Shown here in pieces: positions 8,621-18,062 of a stretch of 64,000 bases of DNA. Below the pieces are notes generated by a model. That model did no database searches and was not told the DNA's origin. It saw only the letters and a list, made by a program, of their open reading frames with translations. The stretch is from Verminephrobacter eiseniae EF01-2 (GTDB lineage: Bacteria; Pseudomonadota; Gammaproteobacteria; Burkholderiales; Burkholderiaceae_C), in NCBI RefSeq assembly GCF_000015565.1, contig NC_008786.1, positions 930,001 through 994,000 of the forward strand, written 5' to 3'. The stretch's first letter is position 1; the number at the start of each line of letters is the position of its first letter. Made by a program: the position numbers and the translations under genes.

Positions 8621-9391
8621 ATGGAACGCACAGCCATCGTGACCGGCGCATCGCGCGGTATCGGGCAGGCCACGGCGCTGGCACTGGCGGCCGAGGGTTT
8701 CGACATTGCAGCCGTCGCCTGGCGCGACACCGAGCGCTTGGCGGCGCTGGTGGCCGAGGTCGAAAAACTCGGCCGGCGCTGCCAGAGCTTCGATTGCGAC
8801 ATCGGCGACCTGGCCGCGCACGCGCCGCTGCTCGACGCCGTGGCCCGCGCCTGCGGCGCTGTGCACTGCCTGGTCAATAACGCGGGCGTGTCGGTGCTGC
8901 GCCGTGGCGACCTGCTCGATGTGGCGGCAGACAGCTATGACCGGTGCTTTGACGTGAACACGCGGGGCACGTTCTTTCTGACGCAGGCCGTGGCGCGCCG
9001 CATGGTGGCAGCGCCTGAAACGCCTGCCGGGCTGCACCGCAGCATCGTGTTCGTCACCTCGTCGAACGCGGTGGCGGCAACGCCCGAGCGCGGCGAATAC
9101 TGCATGTCCAAAATCGCCTCGCACATGGCGGCGCGGCTGTATGCGTTGCGGCTGGCGGCCTCGGGCATCGCCGTCTACGAGGTGCAGCCGGGCTTGATAC
9201 TGACCGGAATGACCGCGCCGTCGAAGGAGAAATACGACGGCCTGATCAAGCAGGGCATGACGGCCACGCCGCGCTGGGGCCTGCCCGAGGATGTGGCGCG
9301 CGTCATCCGCACCATGGCTGCGGGCTTGCTGCCTTACACGGTGGGGCAGGAAATCCGGGTCGACGGCGGCCTGCTGATCTCCCGCTTTTGA
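8621..9391 (+). CDS. SDR-family oxidoreductase, 3-oxoacyl-ACP/CoA reductase-like
   Basis: This is a 256-residue classical short-chain dehydrogenase. The cofactor motif TGASRGIG is at residues 8-15, NNAG at 86-89, the catalytic serine lies in the VTSSNA segment, and the catalytic pair is Y160 and K164 (YCMSK). The C-terminal PG motif (VQPGLILTGM) and a typical GQEIRVDGG end are present. It is the usual length of FabG-like enzymes and should reduce or oxidise a keto/hydroxy group with NAD(P)H. It sits directly behind the deleted acyl-CoA dehydrogenase, so it was probably part of an acyl-CoA oxidation operon. The substrate is unknown. Confidence 0.85.
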   Translation: MERTAIVTGASRGIGQATALALAAEGFDIAAVAWRDTERLAALVAEVEKLGRRCQSFDCDIGDLAAHAPLLDAVARACGAVHCLVNNAGVSVLRRGDLLDVAADSYDRCFDVNTRGTFFLTQAVARRMVAAPETPAGLHRSIVFVTSSNAVAATPERGEYCMSKIASHMAARLYALRLAASGIAVYEVQPGLILTGMTAPSKEKYDGLIKQGMTATPRWGLPEDVARVIRTMAAGLLPYTVGQEIRVDGGLLISRF

Positions 9392-9906
9392 GAATCATGC
9401 AGATCCATGTCGGAATCCACCAACGCCACGGCGCCGTGCCGACGCTGCGACGGGCCAAGGCAGAGACGATGGCTGCACAGCGGGGGGCCGACCCGGGCGC
9501 TGCATGGGTGAGCGAGCCGGCAAACGCGCGTGCCTGTGGCAAGAAAGACGGGCGTTGGCCGGCGTGGGCTGTGCGGCCAACCCGGCCCGGCGCGGCGCGG
9601 CGCGTGCATCGGCTGACCGGGCGCGCTATCGACGATCTGTTCGACGCCGGGCACTGGATACCGGGCCTGGGGGCGAATGACAGAGGTTGATGACAGAGGT
9701 TTTGCGGTGTCCAAATTCCATGGACATGCCTGAAAGCATCCCCAGGGCCGTTGCGCACGGCTGCGGCGCTGGCGGCATGGCGCAACCTGGCAGTGGACGG
9801 AACCCTGCGTGGCCTGGACAATCGCGCAGCAGCGCTGCCGCAAACTGCGCGCATCGAGCGGCTGCAAGCCGGGATGGACATCGCCGAAGATCAAAGAGGT
9901 AAATCA
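9392..9906. other. 515-bp region without a recognisable gene
   Basis: Several short open frames on both strands show no family resemblance, no consistent ribosome-binding sites and a composition unlike the neighbours. A short direct repeat, TGACAGAGGTT, occurs twice around 9678-9700. An in-frame extension of the aldo/keto reductase upstream to 9751 exists but is not supported, because a good ribosome-binding site lies just before 9907. Confidence 0.4.
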
Positions 9907-10926
9907 ATGCAAGCATCACAACAGCGCAAGCTCGGCCGCACAGACCTGAAGGTCAGCGCCTTCGCCTTGGGCACCGCCCCCATCGGGAACCTGTTCCGGG
10001 CCATCACCGATGCGGAGTCCGACGCCATGTTCCGCACCGCCTGGGATGCCGGTGTGCGCTATTTCGACACGGCGCCGATGTACGGCCACGGTCTGGCGGA
10101 ATTGCGCACGGGCCACGGCCTGCGCTGGCAGCCGCGCGACGACTATGTGCTCTCGTCCAAGGTTGGGCGCCGACTCACACCGGGCCGGCGCGCCGACATC
10201 GATTTTGCGCCCTGGGTCGACGCGGCGCCGTTCACCATGGCTTTTGACTACAGCTACGACGGCACCATGCGCGCCCTGGAAGACTCCTTGCAGCGCCTGG
10301 GCAATGAGCGCATCGACATCTGCTTCATCCACGACATCGATGTCTACACCCGCGGCGCCGAGCAGCCCGAAGTCTTTCGCGCGGCCATGGATGGCTGCTG
10401 GAAGGCGCTGGAAAAACTGCGCTCCGAAGGCGTGGTCAAAGCCATCGGCGTGGGCGTCAACGAGTGGGAAGTTTGCCTGCACGCACTACAGCAGCGCGAC
10501 TTCGACTGCTTCTTGCTGGCGGGCCGCTACACCCTGCTGGAGCAACATGCGCTCGACCAATTCCTGCCGCTGTGTGAGCAGCGCAATGTGGCCGTGCTGG
10601 TGGGCGGTGGATTCAATTCGGGCATTCTGGCCACCGGCGCCCAACCGGGCGCCAAGTACAACTACGCCCCCGCGCCGGCGCACATCATGCAGCGCGTGGC
10701 GGCCATCGAGCAGGTCTGCGCCGACCATGCGGTGCCCTTGCCGGCGGCGGCGCTGCAATTCGTGATGGCGCATCCAGCCGTGGCCTCCTTCATCGCGGGC
10801 ACGCACAGCGTGCAGCAACTGCAACAAAACCTGGCCTGGTTCAACCACCCGATTGCGCCCGAATTCTGGCGCGCACTACAACGCCGCGGCCTGCTGCGCG
10901 AAGACGCGCCGGTTCCCTTGCAATGA
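9907..10926 (+). CDS. Aldo/keto reductase, D-threo-aldose/L-fucose dehydrogenase-like
   Basis: This 339-residue protein has the aldo/keto reductase (beta/alpha)8 signature. It begins RKLGRTDLKVSAFALGTAPIGNLF, has the catalytic Asp/Tyr in YFDTAPMYGHG (about residues 55-65), the Lys in LSSKVGRRL and the His in CFIHDIDV. The LGTAPIGNLF start and extended length place it with D-threo-aldose 1-dehydrogenase / L-fucose dehydrogenase / pyridoxal 4-dehydrogenase relatives, which oxidise sugar lactols or pyridoxal with NAD(P). The start at 9907 is preceded by AGAGGT. It appears monocistronic. Substrate assignment is by family only. Confidence 0.8.
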   Translation: MQASQQRKLGRTDLKVSAFALGTAPIGNLFRAITDAESDAMFRTAWDAGVRYFDTAPMYGHGLAELRTGHGLRWQPRDDYVLSSKVGRRLTPGRRADIDFAPWVDAAPFTMAFDYSYDGTMRALEDSLQRLGNERIDICFIHDIDVYTRGAEQPEVFRAAMDGCWKALEKLRSEGVVKAIGVGVNEWEVCLHALQQRDFDCFLLAGRYTLLEQHALDQFLPLCEQRNVAVLVGGGFNSGILATGAQPGAKYNYAPAPAHIMQRVAAIEQVCADHAVPLPAAALQFVMAHPAVASFIAGTHSVQQLQQNLAWFNHPIAPEFWRALQRRGLLREDAPVPLQ

Positions 10927-11313
10927 AGCCCCGCTGCTCCCGCTGCACGGGGCCTGGGGCCGCGCCTGCCTGCCTCCTTGGAAGAGGCCGGACGCGCCGC
11001 ATTGGCGTGCCGCCAGTGGCAAATGACGGCTGAACTCGGCATCCCGATTCGAAAAGCGGTCTTTGCGTGCCCCGGATGGGAGTCGAAACCTCGGCATGTT
11101 TTTGCAGCGCGCACCGTTGTCCGATGCGCCGCAACAGGCAACAGGCAACAGGCAACAGGCAACAGGCAACAGGCAACAGGCAACAGGCAATGGGCAATGG
11201 CACCGGCAACGCGGGCCGCCTCGGCACCACCCTCGGCGATCGCCGATGACGAAATCATGGCGCCGCATTCCCGAACGATTCGGGCTGAGGTCGAGCATCC
11301 GGGAATGGCAGCT
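10927..11313. other. Intergenic region containing a heptanucleotide tandem repeat
   Basis: This 387-bp gap lies between the convergent aldo/keto reductase and carboxylase genes. Apart from the (GCAACAG)n array no gene, RNA or clear terminator was recognised. Confidence 0.5.
11131..11200 (+). repeat. Heptanucleotide tandem repeat, eight perfect GCAACAG units plus two GCAATGG units
   Basis: Perfect units cover 11131-11186 and two variant units cover 11187-11200. The tract lies between convergent genes and does not belong to a credible coding frame. Perfect short units of this kind change copy number by slippage. Confidence 0.97.
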
Positions 11314-13506
<2,193 letters not shown>

Positions 13507-13717
13507 TCGAGCTACCTTGGCAGAGCCGGAAAACAAAGCATGTGGCGCAGCAGGCCCGGGATCGCCGGGCGCGGGTCCACCGGACCGGAATCACCTTGGC
13601 CCGTGGCGGACGGCCATATGGCGGCGACAATCATGCCATCCCCGTTCGGGCATGCGCTGCGTCTGAATGCTCGTCACCCCCACGCAAGACCCCGAAACCC
13701 GGCGCTGAAGGAGCCCC

Positions 13718-13825
13718 ATGGCCAGATACGGACAAGCATTCGACCGCCTGGTGCTGGCGCCGCCGCACGGCGCAGCGCTGGCGCCGATCGAGGCGCCTGT
13801 CTGGCGCAGCAGGGGGGTTGCGTGA
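13718..13825 (+). CDS. Small open reading frame coupled to the EamA gene
   Basis: Thirty-five codons start at an ATG with AAGGAG five bases upstream and end in a TGA that overlaps the GTG start of the EamA gene (GTGA). The peptide (MARYGQAFDRLVLAPPHGAA...) has no recognised family, no signal peptide and no membrane segment. It may be a leader cistron that drives coupled translation of the transporter, or the start of a decayed gene. Confidence 0.4.
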   Translation: MARYGQAFDRLVLAPPHGAALAPIEAPVWRSRGVA

Positions 13826-14997
13826 GCGCCGCCCGGCCGCCCGAAGGCGCTCACACCGTAGCCGAAGGCGAAGGTGCTCCATCCTTCGCCGCCCGGCCGC
13901 CCGAAGGCGCTCACACCGCAGCCAAAGGCGAAGGTGCTCCATCCTTCGCCGCCCGGCCGCCCGAAGGCGCTCACACCGCAGCCGAAGGCGAAGGTGCCCC
14001 AGTCAGCGCCGCACGGCCGCCCGGAGGCGCTCATACCGCAGCCGAAGGCGAAGGTGCCCCAGTCAGCGCTCCGGATGAGGCCCAGCAAGCGGCAGCGGCC
14101 GCTTCGGCTGCGCGCACCCGGGGCATCGGTGTGTCATGCGGCCTGGCGGTCGCGCTGATCTGGTCGGGCTGGTCCGTGGCCACGCGCTTTGCGATGAAGA
14201 CCGAGCTTGCGCCGGCCGATGTGACCTTTCTCCGGTTCGGGGTTGCCGCCATTTTTCTGTGGCCGGTCTTGTTGCGCCATGGTTTCGGTTTCAAGCGGAT
14301 CGGCCGCCTGAATGTCTGCATCATGCTGATCGGTGCCGGCGTGCCGTTCATGATGCTGGCGGCTACCGGCATGCGCTTTGCTCCGGCATCGCATGTCGCC
14401 ACGCTGATGATTGGCATGATGCCGATTTTCGTCGCGCTGTTGTCCGCGCTCTTTTTCCGCGAGCGTTTCAGCCGCGTGCAGCTTGGCGGGCTGGCGACGG
14501 TGATCGTCGGCGCGGCCTGCCTGGGCGGCCATGCGCTGATCGCCGATCGCGGCGCCGGTGAATGGCGCGGCGATCTGCTGTTTTTGTGCGCAGGGCTGTG
14601 CTTTGCCAGTTATACGGTGGTGCAGCGGCGCTCCGGCATCAGCCCGTGGCATGCGACGGCGCTGGTGAATGTCGGCTCGGCCCTGGTCTTTGCCCCGATC
14701 TATTGGCTGTTTCTGCAGCCGCGCATTTTCACTGCGCCGGTGTCCGATCTGTTGTTTCAAGTGTTTGCGCAAGGCGTCTGCGCGGCCATCGTCGCGATGT
14801 TCTTCTACGCCGAAGCGGTGCGGCGGCTCGGCGCGCCGCGCGCGGCGATCTTCGGTGCGCTGACGCCGGCCTTTGCCGTGCTGATCGGCATTCCCGCCTT
14901 GGGCGAAATCCCCGGCGGCGTCGGCCTGGCCGGAATCGCCCTGGTGATGGCGGGCGTGGTTCTCGTCGTGACCGGCGCCAGGCCCCGGCCGGCCTGA
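13822..14997 (+). CDS. EamA-family (DMT) transporter with repeat-derived N-terminal extension
   Basis: This 391-residue protein has about ten membrane segments in two five-helix EamA repeats, starting at GIGVSCGLAVALIWSGWSVATRF near residue 100. The family exports amino acids or other small metabolites at the inner membrane. The GTG start at 13822 overlaps the stop of a small upstream frame and follows AGGGGGG. Residues 3-82 are four tandem 20-residue repeats (A-x-R-P-P-x-G-A-H-T-x-A-x-G-E-G-A-P-x-x), hydrophilic and not found in EamA proteins. The extension should lie in the cytoplasm if topology is standard. A shorter in-frame start after the repeats would also give a complete transporter. 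Confidence 0.83.
   Translation: MSAARPPEGAHTVAEGEGAPSFAARPPEGAHTAAKGEGAPSFAARPPEGAHTAAEGEGAPVSAARPPGGAHTAAEGEGAPVSAPDEAQQAAAAASAARTRGIGVSCGLAVALIWSGWSVATRFAMKTELAPADVTFLRFGVAAIFLWPVLLRHGFGFKRIGRLNVCIMLIGAGVPFMMLAATGMRFAPASHVATLMIGMMPIFVALLSALFFRERFSRVQLGGLATVIVGAACLGGHALIADRGAGEWRGDLLFLCAGLCFASYTVVQRRSGISPWHATALVNVGSALVFAPIYWLFLQPRIFTAPVSDLLFQVFAQGVCAAIVAMFFYAEAVRRLGAPRAAIFGALTPAFAVLIGIPALGEIPGGVGLAGIALVMAGVVLVVTGARPRPA
13828..14067 (+). repeat. Four tandem 60-bp in-frame repeats (ARPPEGAHTAAEGEGAP type)
   Basis: Units are 13828-13887, 13888-13947, 13948-14007 and 14008-14067, each exactly 20 codons with only scattered differences. Related single or double units occur at the 5' ends of the genes at 26503, 33841 and 50470 (minus strand). 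The minus strand of each unit contains CGCC-TTCG-GGCG, a small hairpin with a stable tetraloop. Confidence 0.97.
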
Positions 14998-15027
14998 CGC
15001 GCCACCGCGCCATCGCGCCACAAGGCG

Positions 15028-16236
15028 TCAATGGCGCTGTTGGCGCTGTGGCAGCAGTTGCGGGATGGTGGTCGCCGGCGGGGTGTTGCGGCTGCGGCCA
15101 CAGCGCACCAGGCCGTCGATCATGACCATGCCGATGCCGGGAATGTCGCCCAGTTGCAGGCTTTGCAGCAGCGTGCTGCCGGCGCTGTGCTGTGCGCGGT
15201 CCATGAACACGAAGTCGGCGGCCCGGCCGACTTCGATGAGGCCGCAGTCGAGTCGGCGGATGCGCGCGGTGTTGCCGGTGGCAAAGCAAAACACCAACTC
15301 TGCCGGTATCTCGGCAAAGCTCGCTATCAGCGCGATCATGCGCAGCATGCCCAGCGGCTGTGCGCCCGAGCCTGCGGGCCCGTCGGTGCCCAGGATGACG
15401 CGGTGCGGGCAGCGCAGCGCGATGGCTGCGCGGGCGGCTTCGATGGCGATTTTCTCGTTGCCGTTGTGCACCAGTTCGATGGCGCGCGCGGACTTCTCGC
15501 ACAGCTCGCATACCTGCCGCCAGGGCAGCGCGGTGTGGCCGCCGTTGATGTGGCCGATCACGTCGGCGTCGGCTTCGAGCACCACGTCCTTGTCGATGAG
15601 TCCCGAGCCGGGGATCGAGGGGCCGCCGGTGTGGATGGTGCTCTGTATGCCGTGCTGGCGCGCCCAGGCCACCATTTGCCGGGCTTCGCCGCCGGCCTTG
15701 ACCGAGCCCAGGCCGACTTCGCCGAGCAGCCTGACGCCGGCCTGCGCCAAGTCCTTGAAGTCTTGCTCGGTCAGGCCCTTTTCGATCACCGGCGCGCCGG
15801 CCAGCACCTTCACGCCCCCGGGGCGGAAGTTGTCGAACGCGCGCTGCGCGGTGATCGCCAGGGCCTTCAGACCCACGATGTCCCTGGGCCGGCCGGGCAG
15901 ATGCACCTCGCCGGCGGAAACCATCGTGGTCACGCCGCCATGCATGCTCGAATCGATCCAGCCGAGCTGGTTCTGGCGCGGGGTCCAGTCGCCCGGCACC
16001 GGGTGCACATGGCTGTCGATCAGGCCCGGCGCGACGCAGGTCTGGCAGGCGTCGATCAGCGTCCGGGCCTGCCCGGTGTCGCAGTCCTTGGCGCGGCCGA
16101 CGGCGCTGATCAGGCCGTCATGCACCACGATGGTGTCCGCGTCCAGGATCGGCCGGTTCAGGTCGCCGGACAGCATCAGACCGATGTTCCGGATGACGAC
16201 CTTGCCGGACTTGTCGCTGGCGCTCGCCGGTGTCAT
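15028..16236 (-). CDS. Enamidase-like amidohydrolase (6-oxo-tetrahydronicotinate ring opening)
   Basis: This 402-residue metal-dependent amidohydrolase has VAPGLIDSHVHP with metal ligands H76 and H78, followed by HGGVTTMVSAG and LPGRP, a GEVGLGS segment, HTGGPSIPGSG, HINGGHTALP and a C-terminal RNTPPA. This matches the enamidase of Eubacterium barkeri nicotinate fermentation as I remember it. That enzyme hydrolyses 1,4,5,6-tetrahydro-6-oxonicotinate to 2-formylglutarate. The start overlaps the tetR stop. A reductase gene for the preceding step lies at 18063, supporting the assignment. A different cyclic amide substrate is possible. Confidence 0.72.
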   Translation of the reverse strand: MTPASASDKSGKVVIRNIGLMLSGDLNRPILDADTIVVHDGLISAVGRAKDCDTGQARTLIDACQTCVAPGLIDSHVHPVPGDWTPRQNQLGWIDSSMHGGVTTMVSAGEVHLPGRPRDIVGLKALAITAQRAFDNFRPGGVKVLAGAPVIEKGLTEQDFKDLAQAGVRLLGEVGLGSVKAGGEARQMVAWARQHGIQSTIHTGGPSIPGSGLIDKDVVLEADADVIGHINGGHTALPWRQVCELCEKSARAIELVHNGNEKIAIEAARAAIALRCPHRVILGTDGPAGSGAQPLGMLRMIALIASFAEIPAELVFCFATGNTARIRRLDCGLIEVGRAADFVFMDRAQHSAGSTLLQSLQLGDIPGIGMVMIDGLVRCGRSRNTPPATTIPQLLPQRQQRH

Positions 16237-16958
16237 GGGGCCTCCGCGCGGGGTGGGTGGATGGAGTCAGCGGGTTGGGCGCGGGGCAGGCAAGGGCCCG
16301 GGGCCACGGTGCGCAGCACGCTGTCGATCACGAAGCGCTCCCAATGCGCCAGCGCCTGGGCGCTTTCCAGGTCTTCGCCGAGGAAGGCCGACAGCGTGTG
16401 CCGGTTGGACATGTAGAAGTAGCCGGTGGCGGCGATCAGCAGGTAGATGTCGCGCGCCGCGACATCCTGGCGGAAAAGCCCTTGCGCCTGGCCGCTGGCC
16501 AGCACCTGGCCGATCACCGCGATGGCGGGCGACGAGTACTCCCGGGCGCGCATCGATTTGGCGATATGCCGGCCCTTGTGCAGGTTTTCGGTGTTCAGCA
16601 GCGTGACGAATTCGGGGTTCTTGCGGTAGTAGCCGACCACGAAGCGGATCACCGCCTGCAAAGCCTCCACCGGAGCGTCGATATCGAGGGCCAGCCTGGA
16701 TTCGGCCTCGTTCATGCGCCGGTAGATGGCTTCGAGCACTTCGATGAACAGACCTTCCTTGCTGCCGAAGTAGTAGTAAATCATCCGGTCGAAGGACTTG
16801 GCGGCTTTGGAGATCTTCTCCACGCTGCCGCCTTCGTAGCCATAGCGCGCAAACACCTTGGTCGCCGCTTTCAGAATGCTGTCGCGCGTGGCCTGCGCCG
16901 CCTGTTCGCGGGCGCCTGTGCGGCGCGCGGCAGTCCGGGGTTTGGCGGCAGCAGGCAT
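16233..16958 (-). CDS. TetR-family transcriptional regulator
   Basis: This 241-residue regulator has an N-terminal helix-turn-helix at about residues 25-70 (DSILKAATKVFARYGYEGGSVEKISKAAKSFDRMIYYYFGSK) and a helical ligand-binding domain. The start at 16958 is preferred; in-frame codons exist upstream. It starts 43 bases after fpr and its stop overlaps the enamidase start, giving the leftward order fpr-tetR-enamidase. It probably controls this unit and the divergent reductase unit, with the inverted repeat at 17931-17951 a candidate site. Confidence 0.87.
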   Translation of the reverse strand: MPAAAKPRTAARRTGAREQAAQATRDSILKAATKVFARYGYEGGSVEKISKAAKSFDRMIYYYFGSKEGLFIEVLEAIYRRMNEAESRLALDIDAPVEALQAVIRFVVGYYRKNPEFVTLLNTENLHKGRHIAKSMRAREYSSPAIAVIGQVLASGQAQGLFRQDVAARDIYLLIAATGYFYMSNRHTLSAFLGEDLESAQALAHWERFVIDSVLRTVAPGPCLPRAQPADSIHPPRAEAP

Positions 16959-17001
16959 GGATGAGATCCGGGCGACTGTCTGGCAGGGCCGGGCGGGCGG
17001 T

Positions 17002-17775
17002 TCACTGCTCGGCAAACGCGCGTTCGATCACGAAGTCGCCGGGCTTGCTGGTGTTGCCTTCGTTGAAGCCGCGCTCGCGCATCATCTGCTTCAAATCACG
17101 CAGCATCTCGGGGCTGCCGCAGATCATCACCCGGTCTTGCATCGGGTTCAGCGCTGGCAGGTCCAGGTCGCGCGCCAGTTGGCCGTTGTCGATCACGGTG
17201 GTCGGTCGGCCCTGGTGCCTGAAAGGCTCGCGCGTCACCGTGGGGTAGTACCTGAACTGCCGGCGCACCAGTTCGCCCAGCAACTCGTGCCGGGGCAGTT
17301 CCTGCGCGAGGTAGTCGTGGTAGGCCAGCTCTTTGACGGCCCGCACGCCGTGCACCAGGATCACCTGCTCGAACTTCTCGTAGGTGTCCGGGTCGCGGAT
17401 CAGGCTCAGGAACGGCGCCACGCCGGTGCCGGTGGCCAGCAGGTACAGGCGCTTGGCGGGCAGCAGGTAGTCGATCAGCAGCGTGCCGGTGGGCTTTTTG
17501 CCGACCACGATCTGATCGCCCACCCGTATGTGTTGCAGGCGCGAGGTCAGCGGACCGTCGGGCACCTTGATGCTCAGGAACTCCAGTTGCTCCTCGTAGT
17601 TGGGGCTGACGATGCTGTAGGCGCGCAGCAAGGGCTTGCCGTTCACGCGCAGGCCGATCATCGTGAAATGCCCGTTGGCAAAGCGCAAGGCGCTGTCGCG
17701 CGTGGTGGTAAAGGAGAACAGGCGGTCGGTCCAGTGGTGGACGCTCAGGACACGTTCTTCGAGAAAGGCGCTCAT
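17002..17775 (-). CDS. fpr: Ferredoxin/flavodoxin-NADP+ reductase
   Basis: This 257-residue protein has the usual length for bacterial Fpr. An FAD-binding motif RAYSIVSPNYEE lies near residue 50, the NADP-binding GTGVAPF near 115, the ICGSPEM segment near 220, and the aromatic-ended tail is replaced by the typical proteobacterial extension ending FAEQ. It transfers electrons between NADPH and ferredoxin or flavodoxin in the cytoplasm. The ATG at 17775 fits the family start (MSAFLEERVLSVHHWTDRLF). Its divergent position next to a 6-hydroxynicotinate-reductase-like gene suggests it supplies reduced ferredoxin to that enzyme, though fpr can also serve general oxidative-stress defence. Confidence 0.9.
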   Translation of the reverse strand: MSAFLEERVLSVHHWTDRLFSFTTTRDSALRFANGHFTMIGLRVNGKPLLRAYSIVSPNYEEQLEFLSIKVPDGPLTSRLQHIRVGDQIVVGKKPTGTLLIDYLLPAKRLYLLATGTGVAPFLSLIRDPDTYEKFEQVILVHGVRAVKELAYHDYLAQELPRHELLGELVRRQFRYYPTVTREPFRHQGRPTTVIDNGQLARDLDLPALNPMQDRVMICGSPEMLRDLKQMMRERGFNEGNTSKPGDFVIERAFAEQ

Positions 17776-17930
17776 GGTGTTGTGGAAAATCGGCAAAGTT
17801 GAAAAACCGGCAGGGGGACAGGCCCGGAGCCGGCCCCTGCGCCGCCCAGTGTGGCCCAGTGCGGCCCCATTGTTTCGCATCCGGGCCTGCGGGAAGCCAA
17901 AACCGCCGTTGCAGGCTCGAAGCGCTTGCG

Positions 17931-17951
17931 CTACATTCGCGCTGAATGTAG
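17931..17951. promoter_or_regulatory. Perfect 8-bp-arm inverted repeat between divergent fpr and reductase genes
   Basis: CTACATTC-GCGCT-GAATGTAG is a perfect palindrome of two 8-base arms separated by five bases. It lies 155 bases upstream of fpr and 112 bases upstream of the reductase gene, in the only intergenic region shared by the two divergent units. It suits binding of a TetR dimer (the tetR gene is in the fpr unit) or of a LysR-type regulator (T-N11-A is present). Confidence 0.55.
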
Positions 17952-18062
17952 TGACTGCAACATCAAAGTTGAGCAAATGCTACACGGCATGCGCCGGACC
18001 TGCAAGCCCTGGCGCACAGGCAATGGATGCTGCAATGAGGCAATGGAAATTGGGCCGCCACG

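Noticed and set aside
9388..9690. 100-codon open frame after the SDR gene
   Set aside because: It has no ribosome-binding site of note, its start overlaps the SDR stop in sequence without family resemblance, and its composition is like random GC-rich DNA.
9751..9906. N-terminal extension of the aldo/keto reductase
   Set aside because: The family begins at the RKLGRTDLKVS segment just after 9907, and AGAGGT lies right before that ATG.
11131..11200. CRISPR-like or phage attachment repeat
   Set aside because: A seven-base unit in direct tandem without spacers is a simple-sequence repeat.
13828..14067. CRISPR-like array
   Set aside because: The units are contiguous, without spacers, in frame with the transporter and encode a repeated peptide; no cas genes are nearby.
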